A stretch of 64,000 nt of DNA from Comamonas sp. lk (lineage in GTDB: Bacteria; Pseudomonadota; Gammaproteobacteria; Burkholderiales; Burkholderiaceae_C): NCBI RefSeq assembly GCF_900564145.1, contig NZ_UOOB01000002.1, forward strand, positions 682,001 to 746,000. Reading direction: 5' to 3'. The notes under the pieces were generated by a model. It saw only the letters and a program-made list of their open reading frames with translations. It ran no database searches and was not told the DNA's origin. Positions 52,023 to 59,629 of the stretch are shown here, one piece after another. The stretch's first letter is position 1; each line of letters begins with the position of its first letter. The position numbers and the translations under genes were made by a program.

Positions 52023-53645
52023 TCATGCCTCGGCACTGCGGCCCTTCAAGGCGAAGATGCCTTGCGGACGCTTTTGGATGAAAACCACGATGAACAGCAG
52101 CACGGCAATCTTGGCCAGCACGGCACCGGTCCAGCCTTCGAGCAGCTTGCTGAGCACGCCCAGGCCCAGAGCCGCATAGACGGTGCCGGCCAGTTGCCCC
52201 ACGCCGCCCAGTACCACCACCAGAAAGCTGTCCACGATGTAGTTCTGACCCAGGTCCGGGCCCACATTGCCGATCTGACTCAAGGCGCAACCGGCCAGGC
52301 CGGCTATGCCCGAGCCCAGAGCAAACGCATAGGTGTCGGTCCGTGCAGTGTTCACGCCTACGCAGGACGCCATGGCCCGGTTTTGCGTGACGCCGCGCAC
52401 AAACAGGCCCAGTCGCGTTCTGGCAATCAAAAAGGCCACGGCAGCCAGCACGGCAAAGGCAAACACGATGATGGCAATGCGGTTGTAAGGCAGCGTGAGA
52501 TTGGGCAGCAGCGCAATGCCGCCGCTCATCCAGGCGGGATTTTCCACACCCACGTTCTGCGCGCCAAACAGGCTGCGCACGGTCTGCTGCAACACCAGAC
52601 TGATACCGAAGGTGGCCAACAGCGTCTCCAGCGGGCGACCATAGAGAAAACGGATCACGCCACGCTCCAGAATCGCCCCCACCAAGGCCGATGCCAGAAA
52701 GGCCACGGGAATGGAAACCACCAGATACCAGCCAAAAGCCGCTTCGGGCACCCAGTGCTGGAATGCGACTTGCACCAGATAAGTGGCATAGGCGCCGATC
52801 ATGATCAGCTCGCCATGCGCCATATTGATGACGCCCATCAGCCCGTAGGTGATGGCCAGGCCCAGCGCGGCCAACAGCAGCACGGAACCCAGACTGATGC
52901 CGCTGAAGACAGCGCCCAGCCTGTCGCCCCAGCTCAGCGATTCGGCAATACCCGATAGCGCGGCCTTGATGGCTTTTTGCACCACAGGATCGGTCTCGTC
53001 AGAAAGCCGCTGGTTCAACAACAGCTGCGTCTCGGGTGTCTGCTGGTGTGACAACTGCTCCACCGCCCGCAGGCGCTGCTGCGCGTCGTCGCTGCCCAGC
53101 AAGCTGGCGGCCTTTGCCCGCTGCAGCAGGGTTTTGACCTGCTCGTCCTTCTCCGCCGCCAGCGCTTTTTCAATCAGCGGCAGACGATCCGCGTCGGGTT
53201 CTGCTGCCAGCTTTTCGGCGGCCGATCGGCGTTGCAGCACATCGCCGCTTTGCAGCGCCAGCGCAGCCTGCGCGGTGTCGATCACGCTACGCATGTAGTT
53301 GTTGTTGACGACTTCTTGCGCATCGGCCGGCAGCGTGGCGGCGGTGCCGCTGCTGGGGTCGGTGGCGGCCTCGCCGCTCACCACATAGGCCTTGCCACCG
53401 GCCAGTTGCACCTGGTCATTGCCAAGTGCCGCAAGATAGGCCGCAAGCCTGCCGCCATCGCTGAGTGCATCGGGGGCCAGCACGGCCTGATTGATGGCGG
53501 CCACGCGTTGCTCCGCATCCTCTGCTGCCGCCATGGCATAAGCCTGTTCTGAGGTCAGTGCATGACTGGGAGCGCTGAGCAGCGCAGCCAGGCTGACCAA
53601 GCCGGCCATCGCAGCCATCCGCCACGGCTTGTGCAAGTAGTTCAT
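52023..53645 (-). CDS. urtB: Urea ABC transporter permease UrtB
   Basis: A permease of 540 residues. A signal-like start and an extracytoplasmic region of about 200 residues (LLQRAKAASLLGSDDAQQRLRAVEQLSHQ) precede a LivH-type membrane domain: LGLAITYGLMGVINMAHGELIMIGAYATY and MASCVGVNTARTDTYAFALGSGIAGLAGCALSQIG. The long N-terminal part is typical of UrtB. It forms the channel with UrtC. Confidence 0.95.
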   Translation of the reverse strand: MNYLHKPWRMAAMAGLVSLAALLSAPSHALTSEQAYAMAAAEDAEQRVAAINQAVLAPDALSDGGRLAAYLAALGNDQVQLAGGKAYVVSGEAATDPSSGTAATLPADAQEVVNNNYMRSVIDTAQAALALQSGDVLQRRSAAEKLAAEPDADRLPLIEKALAAEKDEQVKTLLQRAKAASLLGSDDAQQRLRAVEQLSHQQTPETQLLLNQRLSDETDPVVQKAIKAALSGIAESLSWGDRLGAVFSGISLGSVLLLAALGLAITYGLMGVINMAHGELIMIGAYATYLVQVAFQHWVPEAAFGWYLVVSIPVAFLASALVGAILERGVIRFLYGRPLETLLATFGISLVLQQTVRSLFGAQNVGVENPAWMSGGIALLPNLTLPYNRIAIIVFAFAVLAAVAFLIARTRLGLFVRGVTQNRAMASCVGVNTARTDTYAFALGSGIAGLAGCALSQIGNVGPDLGQNYIVDSFLVVVLGGVGQLAGTVYAALGLGVLSKLLEGWTGAVLAKIAVLLFIVVFIQKRPQGIFALKGRSAEA

Positions 53646-53667
53646 GATGAAATCCGTTCGCTGCGCT

Positions 53668-53699
53668 CATTCATCAAGCGCATTCAGCTATTGCTTTAA
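53668..53699 (+). repeat. Partial dispersed repeat copy after urtA
   Basis: CATTCATCAAGCGCATTCAG followed by CTATTGCTTTAA matches the second half of the copy at 49722-49770. Confidence 0.5.
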
Positions 53700-53700
53700 G

Positions 53701-53730
53701 AGCGGGAGAGCCCACCAGACCTCTCCCGCT
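53701..53730. other. Intercistronic hairpin between urtA and urtB
   Basis: AGCGGGAGAG (53701-53710) pairs perfectly with CTCTCCCGCT (53721-53730). Stems of this kind after the first gene of ABC operons can stabilise or partly terminate the binding-protein transcript. Confidence 0.6.
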
Positions 53731-53741
53731 GCTTTCAAGAA

Positions 53742-55019
53742 TCAGGAGCTCTTGCCGTTGGGCTCGTCCTTCTTCTTGTCATTGCCTGCGATGAAGGGAC
53801 TCCACGGCTGGGCCTTGACCGGGCCCTTGGTCTTCCACACCACGCTGAACTGGCCGTCGGCCTTGATCTCGCCCACCATCACCGGCTTGTGCAGATGGTG
53901 GTTTTTCTCATCCATCTTCACGGTAAAGCCGTCGGGCGCAACAAAGGTCTGGCCGGCCATCGCGGCGATCACCTTGTCGGTGTCGGTGCTCTTGGCTTTT
54001 TCCACGGCCTGCTTCCACATATGGATGCCGACCCAGGTGGCTTCCATGGGGTCGTTGGTCAGGGGCTTGTCCTTGTGGCCAGCGATGTTCTTGGCCTTGG
54101 CATAGTCGCCCCACTGCTTGATGAAAGCCGTGTTGGTGGGGTTCTTCACGCTCATGAAATAGTTCCATGCCGCCAGGTGGCCGACCAGGGGCTTGGTATC
54201 CACGCCGCGCAGCTCTTCCTCGCCCACGCTGAAGGCCACCACCGGTACATCTTTGGCCTTGAGGCCGGCATTGCCCAGCTCTTTGTAGAAGGGCACGTTG
54301 GAGTCGCCATTGATGGTGGAAATCACCGCCGTCTTGCCGCCGGTGGAGAACTTCTTCACATCGGCCACGATGGTCTGGTAATCGCTGTGACCGAAGGGCG
54401 TATAGGTTTCCATGATGTCGGAATCCTTCACGCCCTTGGACTTGAGGAAGGCACGCAAAATCTTGTTGGTGGTGCGCGGGTACACATAGTCGGTACCCAG
54501 CAGCACAAAGCGCTTGGCGCCACCGCCCTCCTTGCTCATCAGATATTCAACGGCTGGAATGGCTTGCTGGTTGGGCGCAGCGCCGGTGTAGAACACATTC
54601 TTGGAGAGTTCCTCACCCTCGTACTGCACGGGGTAGAACAGCAGGCCGTTGTTCTGCTCGAACACCGGCAGCACCGACTTGCGCGAGACGCTGGTCCAGC
54701 AGCCAAAGACCACGGCCACCTTGTCCTGCGTGATCAGCTGCTTGGCCTTCTCTGCAAACAGCGGCCAGTTGGAGGCGGGATCGACCACCACGGCTTCCAG
54801 CTTCTTGCCCAGCACGCCGCCTTTGGCGTTGATGTCCTCAATCGCCATCAGCACCGTGTCCTTGAGCACCGTCTCCGAGATCGCCATGGTTCCGGAGAGG
54901 CTGTGCAGCACGCCGACCTTGATGGTGTCGGCAGCCTGGGCGCTCAAGCCCGTCAGACCCAGACCGGCGACGGCTGCGGCGGCAGCCAAAGTTTTCATGG
55001 CAGTTCTACGCTTGAACAT
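53742..55019 (-). CDS. urtA: Urea-binding periplasmic protein UrtA
   Basis: The substrate-binding protein of the urea transporter, 425 residues. The signal peptide (KTLAAAAAVAGLGLTGLSAQA) is followed by IKVGVLHSLSGTMAISETVLKDTVLMAIEDINAKGGVLGKKLEAVVVDPASN, KVAVVFGCWTSVSRKSVLPVFEQNNGLLFYPVQYEGEE and TDYVYPRTTNKILRAFL, all as in UrtA. The start MFKRRTAMKT at 55019 has AAGGGG upstream. It is expressed from a sigma-54-type promoter. Confidence 0.95.
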   Translation of the reverse strand: MFKRRTAMKTLAAAAAVAGLGLTGLSAQAADTIKVGVLHSLSGTMAISETVLKDTVLMAIEDINAKGGVLGKKLEAVVVDPASNWPLFAEKAKQLITQDKVAVVFGCWTSVSRKSVLPVFEQNNGLLFYPVQYEGEELSKNVFYTGAAPNQQAIPAVEYLMSKEGGGAKRFVLLGTDYVYPRTTNKILRAFLKSKGVKDSDIMETYTPFGHSDYQTIVADVKKFSTGGKTAVISTINGDSNVPFYKELGNAGLKAKDVPVVAFSVGEEELRGVDTKPLVGHLAAWNYFMSVKNPTNTAFIKQWGDYAKAKNIAGHKDKPLTNDPMEATWVGIHMWKQAVEKAKSTDTDKVIAAMAGQTFVAPDGFTVKMDEKNHHLHKPVMVGEIKADGQFSVVWKTKGPVKAQPWSPFIAGNDKKKDEPNGKSS

Positions 55020-55094
55020 GGTGATCAACCCCTTGTGCATCAGTGATTCGGATGGGTTACGGCAAGCAGAGGGCTTGTCGTATGCAATGCACTT

Positions 55095-55110
55095 AGCAAG
55101 AGGTGTGCCA
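55095..55110 (-). promoter_or_regulatory. Sigma-54 (-24/-12) promoter of urtA
   Basis: On the minus strand this reads TGGCACACCTCTTGCT, a full match to the consensus TGGCACRNNNNTTGCW. The expected start point is about base 55084, giving a 65-base leader before urtA. Sigma-54 dependence requires an activator, most likely NtrC. Confidence 0.75.
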
Positions 55111-55163
55111 CGCGCGCTTGATGGCCGCCGCGATGGTGATTACGCCGGTCTATCGCGCCGACA

Positions 55164-55231
55164 TGCACCAAGATCGATCGATACACGGCCTTTGCACCAC
55201 ATGCAGCACCGTTGTGGTGAGCCATGCACCA
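55164..55231. promoter_or_regulatory. Candidate NtrC-binding cluster upstream of urtA
   Basis: TGCACCA occurs at 55164-55170, 55193-55199 and 55225-55231, roughly three helical turns apart. AGCACC...TGGTGAG at 55205-55221 resembles the NtrC consensus TGCACCANNNTGGTGCA. They lie about 80-150 bases before the predicted start, a normal enhancer distance. Confidence 0.55.
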
Positions 55232-55238
55232 CAAACAC

Positions 55239-55970
55239 TCAATGCACCGTAAAGCGCAGCAAATATTCGTAGCTGCGTTGCGTGGTCCTCACATCGCCCT
55301 GGATGGGCTCGCGCCATATGGCTTGCAAGCTGTTGTTGCCCCGGGTCGGCGTCATCTGGGCTTTGCCCTGGACATCGGTAAAGGTGGGCGATCCATGTTC
55401 GCCCCAGCTCACACGAACGCCGGCCTTGGGCTTTCCATGCAGCAACACTTGCACCTGAAACGGCTGCCCCGCATGTGGCGACCGGCCTTGCAAAGGCACG
55501 ATTTCAAAATCCTGGGCCAACGGCTTTTGTAGCACCGCCCCCCACTGCACCACGGTCTTGTGGAACTTGCGCGCATGCACGCCACGCACAGCGCCGGGGT
55601 TCTTGTCCATGGACAAAGGCAGCATGTCGCCCTCGGGCTTGGCACTGCTGAAATAACCGTTGTCCAGCTCCACCGCAATCAGGGCGGTCTTGGCATCGGG
55701 TTTGACGCGAATCCCGCCACGCACGCTCTGCACATCGCAGCTCACCTCGCGCCCACGCAGGTCATAGGCATGCACGCGCTGCAGCTTGGCGGGGTCGAAG
55801 GTTTCGGTCTTGCCCTCATGGCCGCCAAACTGCATGACGTAGCCGCCCTGGGCATCGGGCTCCAGCCAGACGTTATGGGCATATACCGGATTGGCACAGA
55901 GCAGCCAGGCCGTAGCGGTCGTGCAGAGAATGCGCGCAATCCCGCTTTTACGGGTTGATGGCTGAGACAT
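55239..55970 (-). CDS. DUF4198 family periplasmic protein, probably metal-related
   Basis: A 243-residue exported protein. The signal peptide (ILCTTATAWLLCANPVYAHN) is followed by HNVWLEPDAQGGYVMQFGGHEGKTETF, VKPDAKTALIAVELDNGYFS and an Ig-like C-terminal part ending SYEYLLRFTVH. DUF4198 proteins often accompany TonB-dependent receptors and nickel or cobalt uptake genes. It lies 14 bases after the TonB receptor gene and next to urease, so a nickel role is a fair inference. GGAG precedes the ATG. The upstream open frame overlaps the receptor gene and is not used. Confidence 0.8.
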   Translation of the reverse strand: MSQPSTRKSGIARILCTTATAWLLCANPVYAHNVWLEPDAQGGYVMQFGGHEGKTETFDPAKLQRVHAYDLRGREVSCDVQSVRGGIRVKPDAKTALIAVELDNGYFSSAKPEGDMLPLSMDKNPGAVRGVHARKFHKTVVQWGAVLQKPLAQDFEIVPLQGRSPHAGQPFQVQVLLHGKPKAGVRVSWGEHGSPTFTDVQGKAQMTPTRGNNSLQAIWREPIQGDVRTTQRSYEYLLRFTVH

Positions 55971-55984
55971 GAAAACTCCAAAAA

Positions 55985-58048
55985 TCATAGTGAAAACTGC
56001 AAACCCAGCTGCAGGCTGCGCGGTGCACCGGGTGCCACCAGACGCTGACCGCCGATGATGGTGGTGGTGCTGGCGTATTGGGCGTTGGCCGCATTGCGCA
56101 GCCACAGGTTCAGACTGGCATTGCGGGCCACACTGACAGGCAGGCGGTATTGCAGACCCAGATCCAGCCAGTGATAGCTGCTGGCCCATTCGGTATTCGC
56201 CCCATTGATGGGGGCCCGGCCCACATGGCGCAGCACGCCATGCACGGTGACATCGGGACTGGGCATCCAGCGCGCATGCAGGGTGCTGGTGGACTGCGGC
56301 ACGCTCACCACGCGCTGGCCCAGCAAAGCGGCATCGGCGTTGTGCGTGACTTTGGAACGGTTGAAGCCATAGGCCCATTCCACATGCCAGGCACGACTGG
56401 GCAGCCAGTGCAGCTGCAGCTCGGCGCCCTTGCGCACCGTGGCACCCAGGTTTTCATATTCACCGGGCGCGGTGTTGCGAATCTCGTTGCTGGACGTGAT
56501 GCGGTACAGCGCTGCGTCAATCAGCCACTGTCCCGACGGCTTCCACTGCACGCCCAGCTCGGTCTGGCGAAAGACATTGGCACTCAGCTCGCTGTTGCGC
56601 AGCGCGTATTTGGCAAAGTCGCTGGCCAGGGCAAAGCCCTGCGACCAGCTGGCACGTATCGCTGTCTGCGGATTGAGCTGCGCCAGCGCGCCCAGCTTGG
56701 GACTGGCGTGGCTGCGGCCCTGCATGCGGCTGCATTCATCGCTGCCGGTCTCTGTCCCCAGCAGGCGGCAGCTGCCGTCAAAATGATCCCAGCGCAGCGC
56801 GGCCGTGGTCTGCAGCCAGCCTGTCGCCTGCCAGCTGCCTTGTCCGTACAGCGCCGTGTTGTTCAGCCGCGTATTGCGATCGTCCAACGCAGCAGCCGTG
56901 CGCTGGCGGTTCACCAAGCCATCCCAGTAGCCGTAGTCAGTCGACTCGCGCACCTGCTCCAGCCCCAGCATCCAGTTCAATTCGCGCGCGGCCAGCTGGC
57001 TTTTGCCATTCAAATTCAGGCCCGCGCCCAGCACGCTGCGCTCATAACGCTCCTCGCGCTGCATCCAGGTGGCGCTGCGCGGGCGGGTGAACCAGCGCAC
57101 AAAGTCCTGCTGCGTGCCGTAGACAAAACCCAGTAGTCGCATGTCTGCATCCAGCGCGTACTGCGCGTCCAGCCGCAGCGTGCCAAAGTGCTTGTTGGCG
57201 CCATCGCCGACCACATGCGCGTCCTTGCCCTGCCGATCCTGCCGCCACTGCGCCTCGGTCAGATAACCGGGCGAATCCCCGCGCGCCTCATGCCAGCGAC
57301 CGGACAGAGAAATGTCCAGCTTTTCATGCACCTGGTGCTTCCAGTGACCGCTGAGGGTGCTGCGCTCAAAGCCCGAGCTGGGCCGCCCCCCATCGCCGCG
57401 CGAATGCTGGGCCGCCAGGTTGAGCTGATCGCCGCCCTGCAGTTCACGCCCCAGCGCGGCCTGCGTATCCAGCAGGCCGTGCGAGCCGGCGCTGAGTTCC
57501 AGATCGGCATAGCTGCCGCTGCGACGCGTGCGCAGCTCCACCAGCCCGGCGCGGTTGTAATTGCCCTGCAGCACCGATACCGGGCCGCGATAGACATTGA
57601 TCTTGTCCAGCTCCAGCGGTACCACCACATTCAGATCGAAGTAGCCATCGGCATGTGAAGTGGCTTCATTAAGAGGAATTCCATCCAGCGTGGCGGCCAC
57701 ATCGCCACCATGACCACCGCCGCCAAAGCCGCGCAGCACCAGCCCATTGGCCACGCCGCTCAGGTGATAGTGGTTCACATGCATGCCGGGCACCTTGTTC
57801 CATAGCGTCTCGACTTCCGGCCTTGGCTGCTCGCGCAATTCGTCGCGCCCCAACTCGGTCACCGAAAAGGCAGGCTGCACGGCATCCAGCACCTGGCCCT
57901 TGACCTGCACCTCGGCCAGACGGACCTCTGCCTGCTGTGCCCGCAGATGGCCATGCATCAGCGAAAAACAGGCCATGGCCAGCGCTGCATACCGGGGTGA
58001 AGCAGCCTTGCGCTGCGCATTGTTCGTTGGAATCCTTTGGGTTCTCAT
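55985..58048 (-). CDS. TonB-dependent outer-membrane receptor, probable nickel uptake
   Basis: A 687-residue receptor. A signal peptide (APRYAALAMACFSLMHGHLRAQ-like) is followed by the TonB box-like region EVRLAEVQVKGQ and the plug: VTELGRDELREQPRPEVETLWNKVPGMHVNHYHLSGVANGLVLRGFGG. A His/Gly-rich loop, GGGGHGGDVAATLDGIPLNEATSHADGYFD, lies in the plug. A barrel of about 22 strands follows, ending LQLGLQFSL. Its neighbours (DUF4198 protein, urease, HupE) and promoter suggest nickel transport. The ligand is inferred, not shown. Confidence 0.88.
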   Translation of the reverse strand: MRTQRIPTNNAQRKAASPRYAALAMACFSLMHGHLRAQQAEVRLAEVQVKGQVLDAVQPAFSVTELGRDELREQPRPEVETLWNKVPGMHVNHYHLSGVANGLVLRGFGGGGHGGDVAATLDGIPLNEATSHADGYFDLNVVVPLELDKINVYRGPVSVLQGNYNRAGLVELRTRRSGSYADLELSAGSHGLLDTQAALGRELQGGDQLNLAAQHSRGDGGRPSSGFERSTLSGHWKHQVHEKLDISLSGRWHEARGDSPGYLTEAQWRQDRQGKDAHVVGDGANKHFGTLRLDAQYALDADMRLLGFVYGTQQDFVRWFTRPRSATWMQREERYERSVLGAGLNLNGKSQLAARELNWMLGLEQVRESTDYGYWDGLVNRQRTAAALDDRNTRLNNTALYGQGSWQATGWLQTTAALRWDHFDGSCRLLGTETGSDECSRMQGRSHASPKLGALAQLNPQTAIRASWSQGFALASDFAKYALRNSELSANVFRQTELGVQWKPSGQWLIDAALYRITSSNEIRNTAPGEYENLGATVRKGAELQLHWLPSRAWHVEWAYGFNRSKVTHNADAALLGQRVVSVPQSTSTLHARWMPSPDVTVHGVLRHVGRAPINGANTEWASSYHWLDLGLQYRLPVSVARNASLNLWLRNAANAQYASTTTIIGGQRLVAPGAPRSLQLGLQFSL

Positions 58049-58059
58049 GCCACTGCAAA

Positions 58060-58075
58060 CGCAAGCTTTGTGCCA
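58060..58075 (-). promoter_or_regulatory. Sigma-54 (-24/-12) promoter of the TonB receptor gene
   Basis: On the minus strand this reads TGGCACAAAGCTTGCG, matching the consensus except for the last base. The predicted start point, about base 58049, is next to the receptor ATG at 58048, which would make the mRNA leaderless. Confidence 0.6.
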
Positions 58076-58080
58076 CGCAA

Positions 58081-58224
58081 TGCACCGATTCAGCTCGTAC
58101 CCCGCAGAAAAACGCACCGAGACTGCGCACACTGAAAAGTTTTGGTGCACAAACACGCCAAACCGCCCCAATGCAGTGCAAGTACCGAGCCTTGTGACCC
58201 CGAAACAGCTGCGCCAACGCACCG
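58081..58224. promoter_or_regulatory. Shared upstream region with NtrC-like half-sites
   Basis: TGCACCG (58081-58087), GCACCGA (58114-58120), TGGTGCA (58143-58149) and GCACCG (58219-58224) lie between the two divergent sigma-54 elements. They resemble the TGCACC halves seen upstream of urtA. Confidence 0.45.
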
Positions 58225-58227
58225 CTT

Positions 58228-58243
58228 TGGCATAGCACTTGCT
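58228..58243 (+). promoter_or_regulatory. Sigma-54 (-24/-12) promoter of ureA
   Basis: TGGCATAGCACTTGCT matches TGGCACRNNNNTTGCW except for one base. The expected start is near 58254, leaving a leader of about 77 bases before ureA. Confidence 0.7.
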
Positions 58244-58278
58244 TCATGGAGCCCATATGGAATCACACCGCGCGTTCT

Positions 58279-58293
58279 GTCGACGCCGTCGAC
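58279..58293 (+). other. Hairpin in the ureA leader
   Basis: GTCGAC at 58279-58284 and at 58288-58293 are self-complementary and separated by GCC. They form a perfect stem in the ureA 5' leader; flanking CGCG blocks could extend it. Confidence 0.4.
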
Positions 58294-58330
58294 CGCGCGA
58301 GCTGACTAGCCCTGCTTTGAGTGCAACGAT

Positions 58331-58633
58331 ATGGAATTGACGCCTCGCGAAAAAGACAAGCTGCTGATCTTCACCGCTGCCCTGCTGGCCGAGCGCCGCA
58401 TGGCGCGCGGTCTCAAGCTCAACTACCCCGAGGCCGTGGCCCTGATCAGCGCCTATGTGATGGAGGGAGCCCGCGACGGCAAGACCGTGGCCCAGCTGAT
58501 GAGCGAGGGCCGCACCGTCCTCACGCGCGGCGATGTGATGGACGGCATTGCCGAGATGATTCCCGACATACAGATCGAGGCGACCTTTCCCGATGGCACC
58601 AAGCTCGTCACCGTGCACGAGCCGATTGCCTGA
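58331..58633 (+). CDS. ureA: Urease gamma subunit
   Basis: The smallest structural subunit of urease, 100 residues, a full family length: [53 protein letters not shown] and [14 protein letters not shown] [36 protein letters not shown]. It is the first gene of the urease operon and lies under a sigma-54-type promoter. Confidence 0.97.
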   Translation: MELTPREKDKLLIFTAALLAERRMARGLKLNYPEAVALISAYVMEGARDGKTVAQLMSEGRTVLTRGDVMDGIAEMIPDIQIEATFPDGTKLVTVHEPIA

Positions 58634-58659
58634 ATGCGGTTCTCGCCAGATCTCAAGTC

Positions 58660-58708
58660 TTTTAGCCCTCAAGCCCTTACCCATAAAGCGCAGAAAGCTA
58701 TGAAATTC
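58660..58708 (+). repeat. Dispersed repeat copy over the hupE start
   Basis: TTTTAGCCCTCAAGCCCTTA, then CCCATAAAGCGCAGAAAGCT and ATGAAATTC align with the 49722-49770 copy. The hupE ATG (58700) is part of the repeat. Confidence 0.55.
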
Positions 58709-59308
58709 AAGAACATCATTCTCTCTACGGCCACCGCTGCAGCGGCTCTTCCCCTGTCCGCCATGGCCCATGTGGGCGCCGATGGCGGCGGTCACCACCA
58801 TTTTCTCGACAGCTTCAGCCACGCCCTGGCCCACCCGTTTACCGGCGCCGATCACCTGGCAGCCATGCTGGCCGTGGGTGCCTGGAGCGCGCTGACGGTC
58901 ACTCCGGCCTGGCGCGCACCACTCGCTTTTGTGGCGCTGTTGGTAGCCGGTGCGCTGGCAGGCTTCGCCGGCCTCTGGGTGCCCGGCGTGGAACCCATGA
59001 TTGCCGCCTCAGTTCTGGTGCTGGGGCTGCTGCTTGCGGTGCAGAAAAAAATGGCCTGGGGTGCGGCCGCGGGGCTGGCGGGCATGTTTGCCTTCTTCCA
59101 TGGTGCGGCCCATGGCTATGAGCTGGCAGCAGATACCGGCATGGCGGCCGTGGGTGCGCTGGCAGGCATGGCGCTTGGATCGGCGCTGCTGCATGTCTGC
59201 GGCATGGTGCTGGGTCAGGCCCTGCTGCAGCGCCACCGGTGGTTGGCCAGCCTGGGCGGCGCAGCCACGGCGGCATTGGGCGTCTTCATGCTGACGCGCC
59301 TGGCCTGA
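58700..59308 (+). CDS. ureJ: HupE/UreJ family nickel permease
   Basis: A 202-residue inner-membrane permease with about six helices. After a signal-like start (IILSTATAAAALPLSAMAHVG) it has the family motif HPFTGADHLAAMLAVGAWSA and FAFFHGAAHGYELAA; these His-rich helices are the nickel-binding motifs of HupE/UreJ. It imports or delivers nickel for urease. It lies between ureA and ureB, a known placement. The ATG at 58700 is inside a repeat copy. Confidence 0.9.
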   Translation: MKFKNIILSTATAAAALPLSAMAHVGADGGGHHHFLDSFSHALAHPFTGADHLAAMLAVGAWSALTVTPAWRAPLAFVALLVAGALAGFAGLWVPGVEPMIAASVLVLGLLLAVQKKMAWGAAAGLAGMFAFFHGAAHGYELAADTGMAAVGALAGMALGSALLHVCGMVLGQALLQRHRWLASLGGAATAALGVFMLTRLA

Positions 59309-59323
59309 CGCAAAGGAGCAGCC

Positions 59324-59629
59324 ATGATCCCCGGAGAATATTTGCTGGATGACGGCGCGCACGAACTCAACTCCGGCCGCCGCACGCTCACCCTGGTGGT
59401 GCAGAACACCAGCGACCGACCGATTCAGGTCGGCTCGCACTACCACTTTGCCGAGACCAATGCGGGCCTGCAATTCGATCGTGCGCAAGCCCACGGCATG
59501 CGCCTGAATATTGCCAGCGGCATGGCCGTGCGTTTCGAGCCCGGCCAGCAACGTACCGTCGAGCTGGTAGACCTGGCCGGCGACAGAAAAATCTACGGCT
59601 TTCGCGGCCTGGTGATGGGAGATTTGTAA
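59324..59629 (+). CDS. ureB: Urease beta subunit
   Basis: The second structural subunit, 101 residues: [46 protein letters not shown], then [32 protein letters not shown] and [22 protein letters not shown] precedes the ATG. Its stop overlaps the ureC ATG by one base. Confidence 0.97.
   Translation: MIPGEYLLDDGAHELNSGRRTLTLVVQNTSDRPIQVGSHYHFAETNAGLQFDRAQAHGMRLNIASGMAVRFEPGQQRTVELVDLAGDRKIYGFRGLVMGDL

Noticed and set aside
55971..56378. N-terminal extension of the DUF4198 gene
   Set aside because: It overlaps the end of the TonB receptor gene in another frame; a signal peptide and GGAG support the ATG at 55970.
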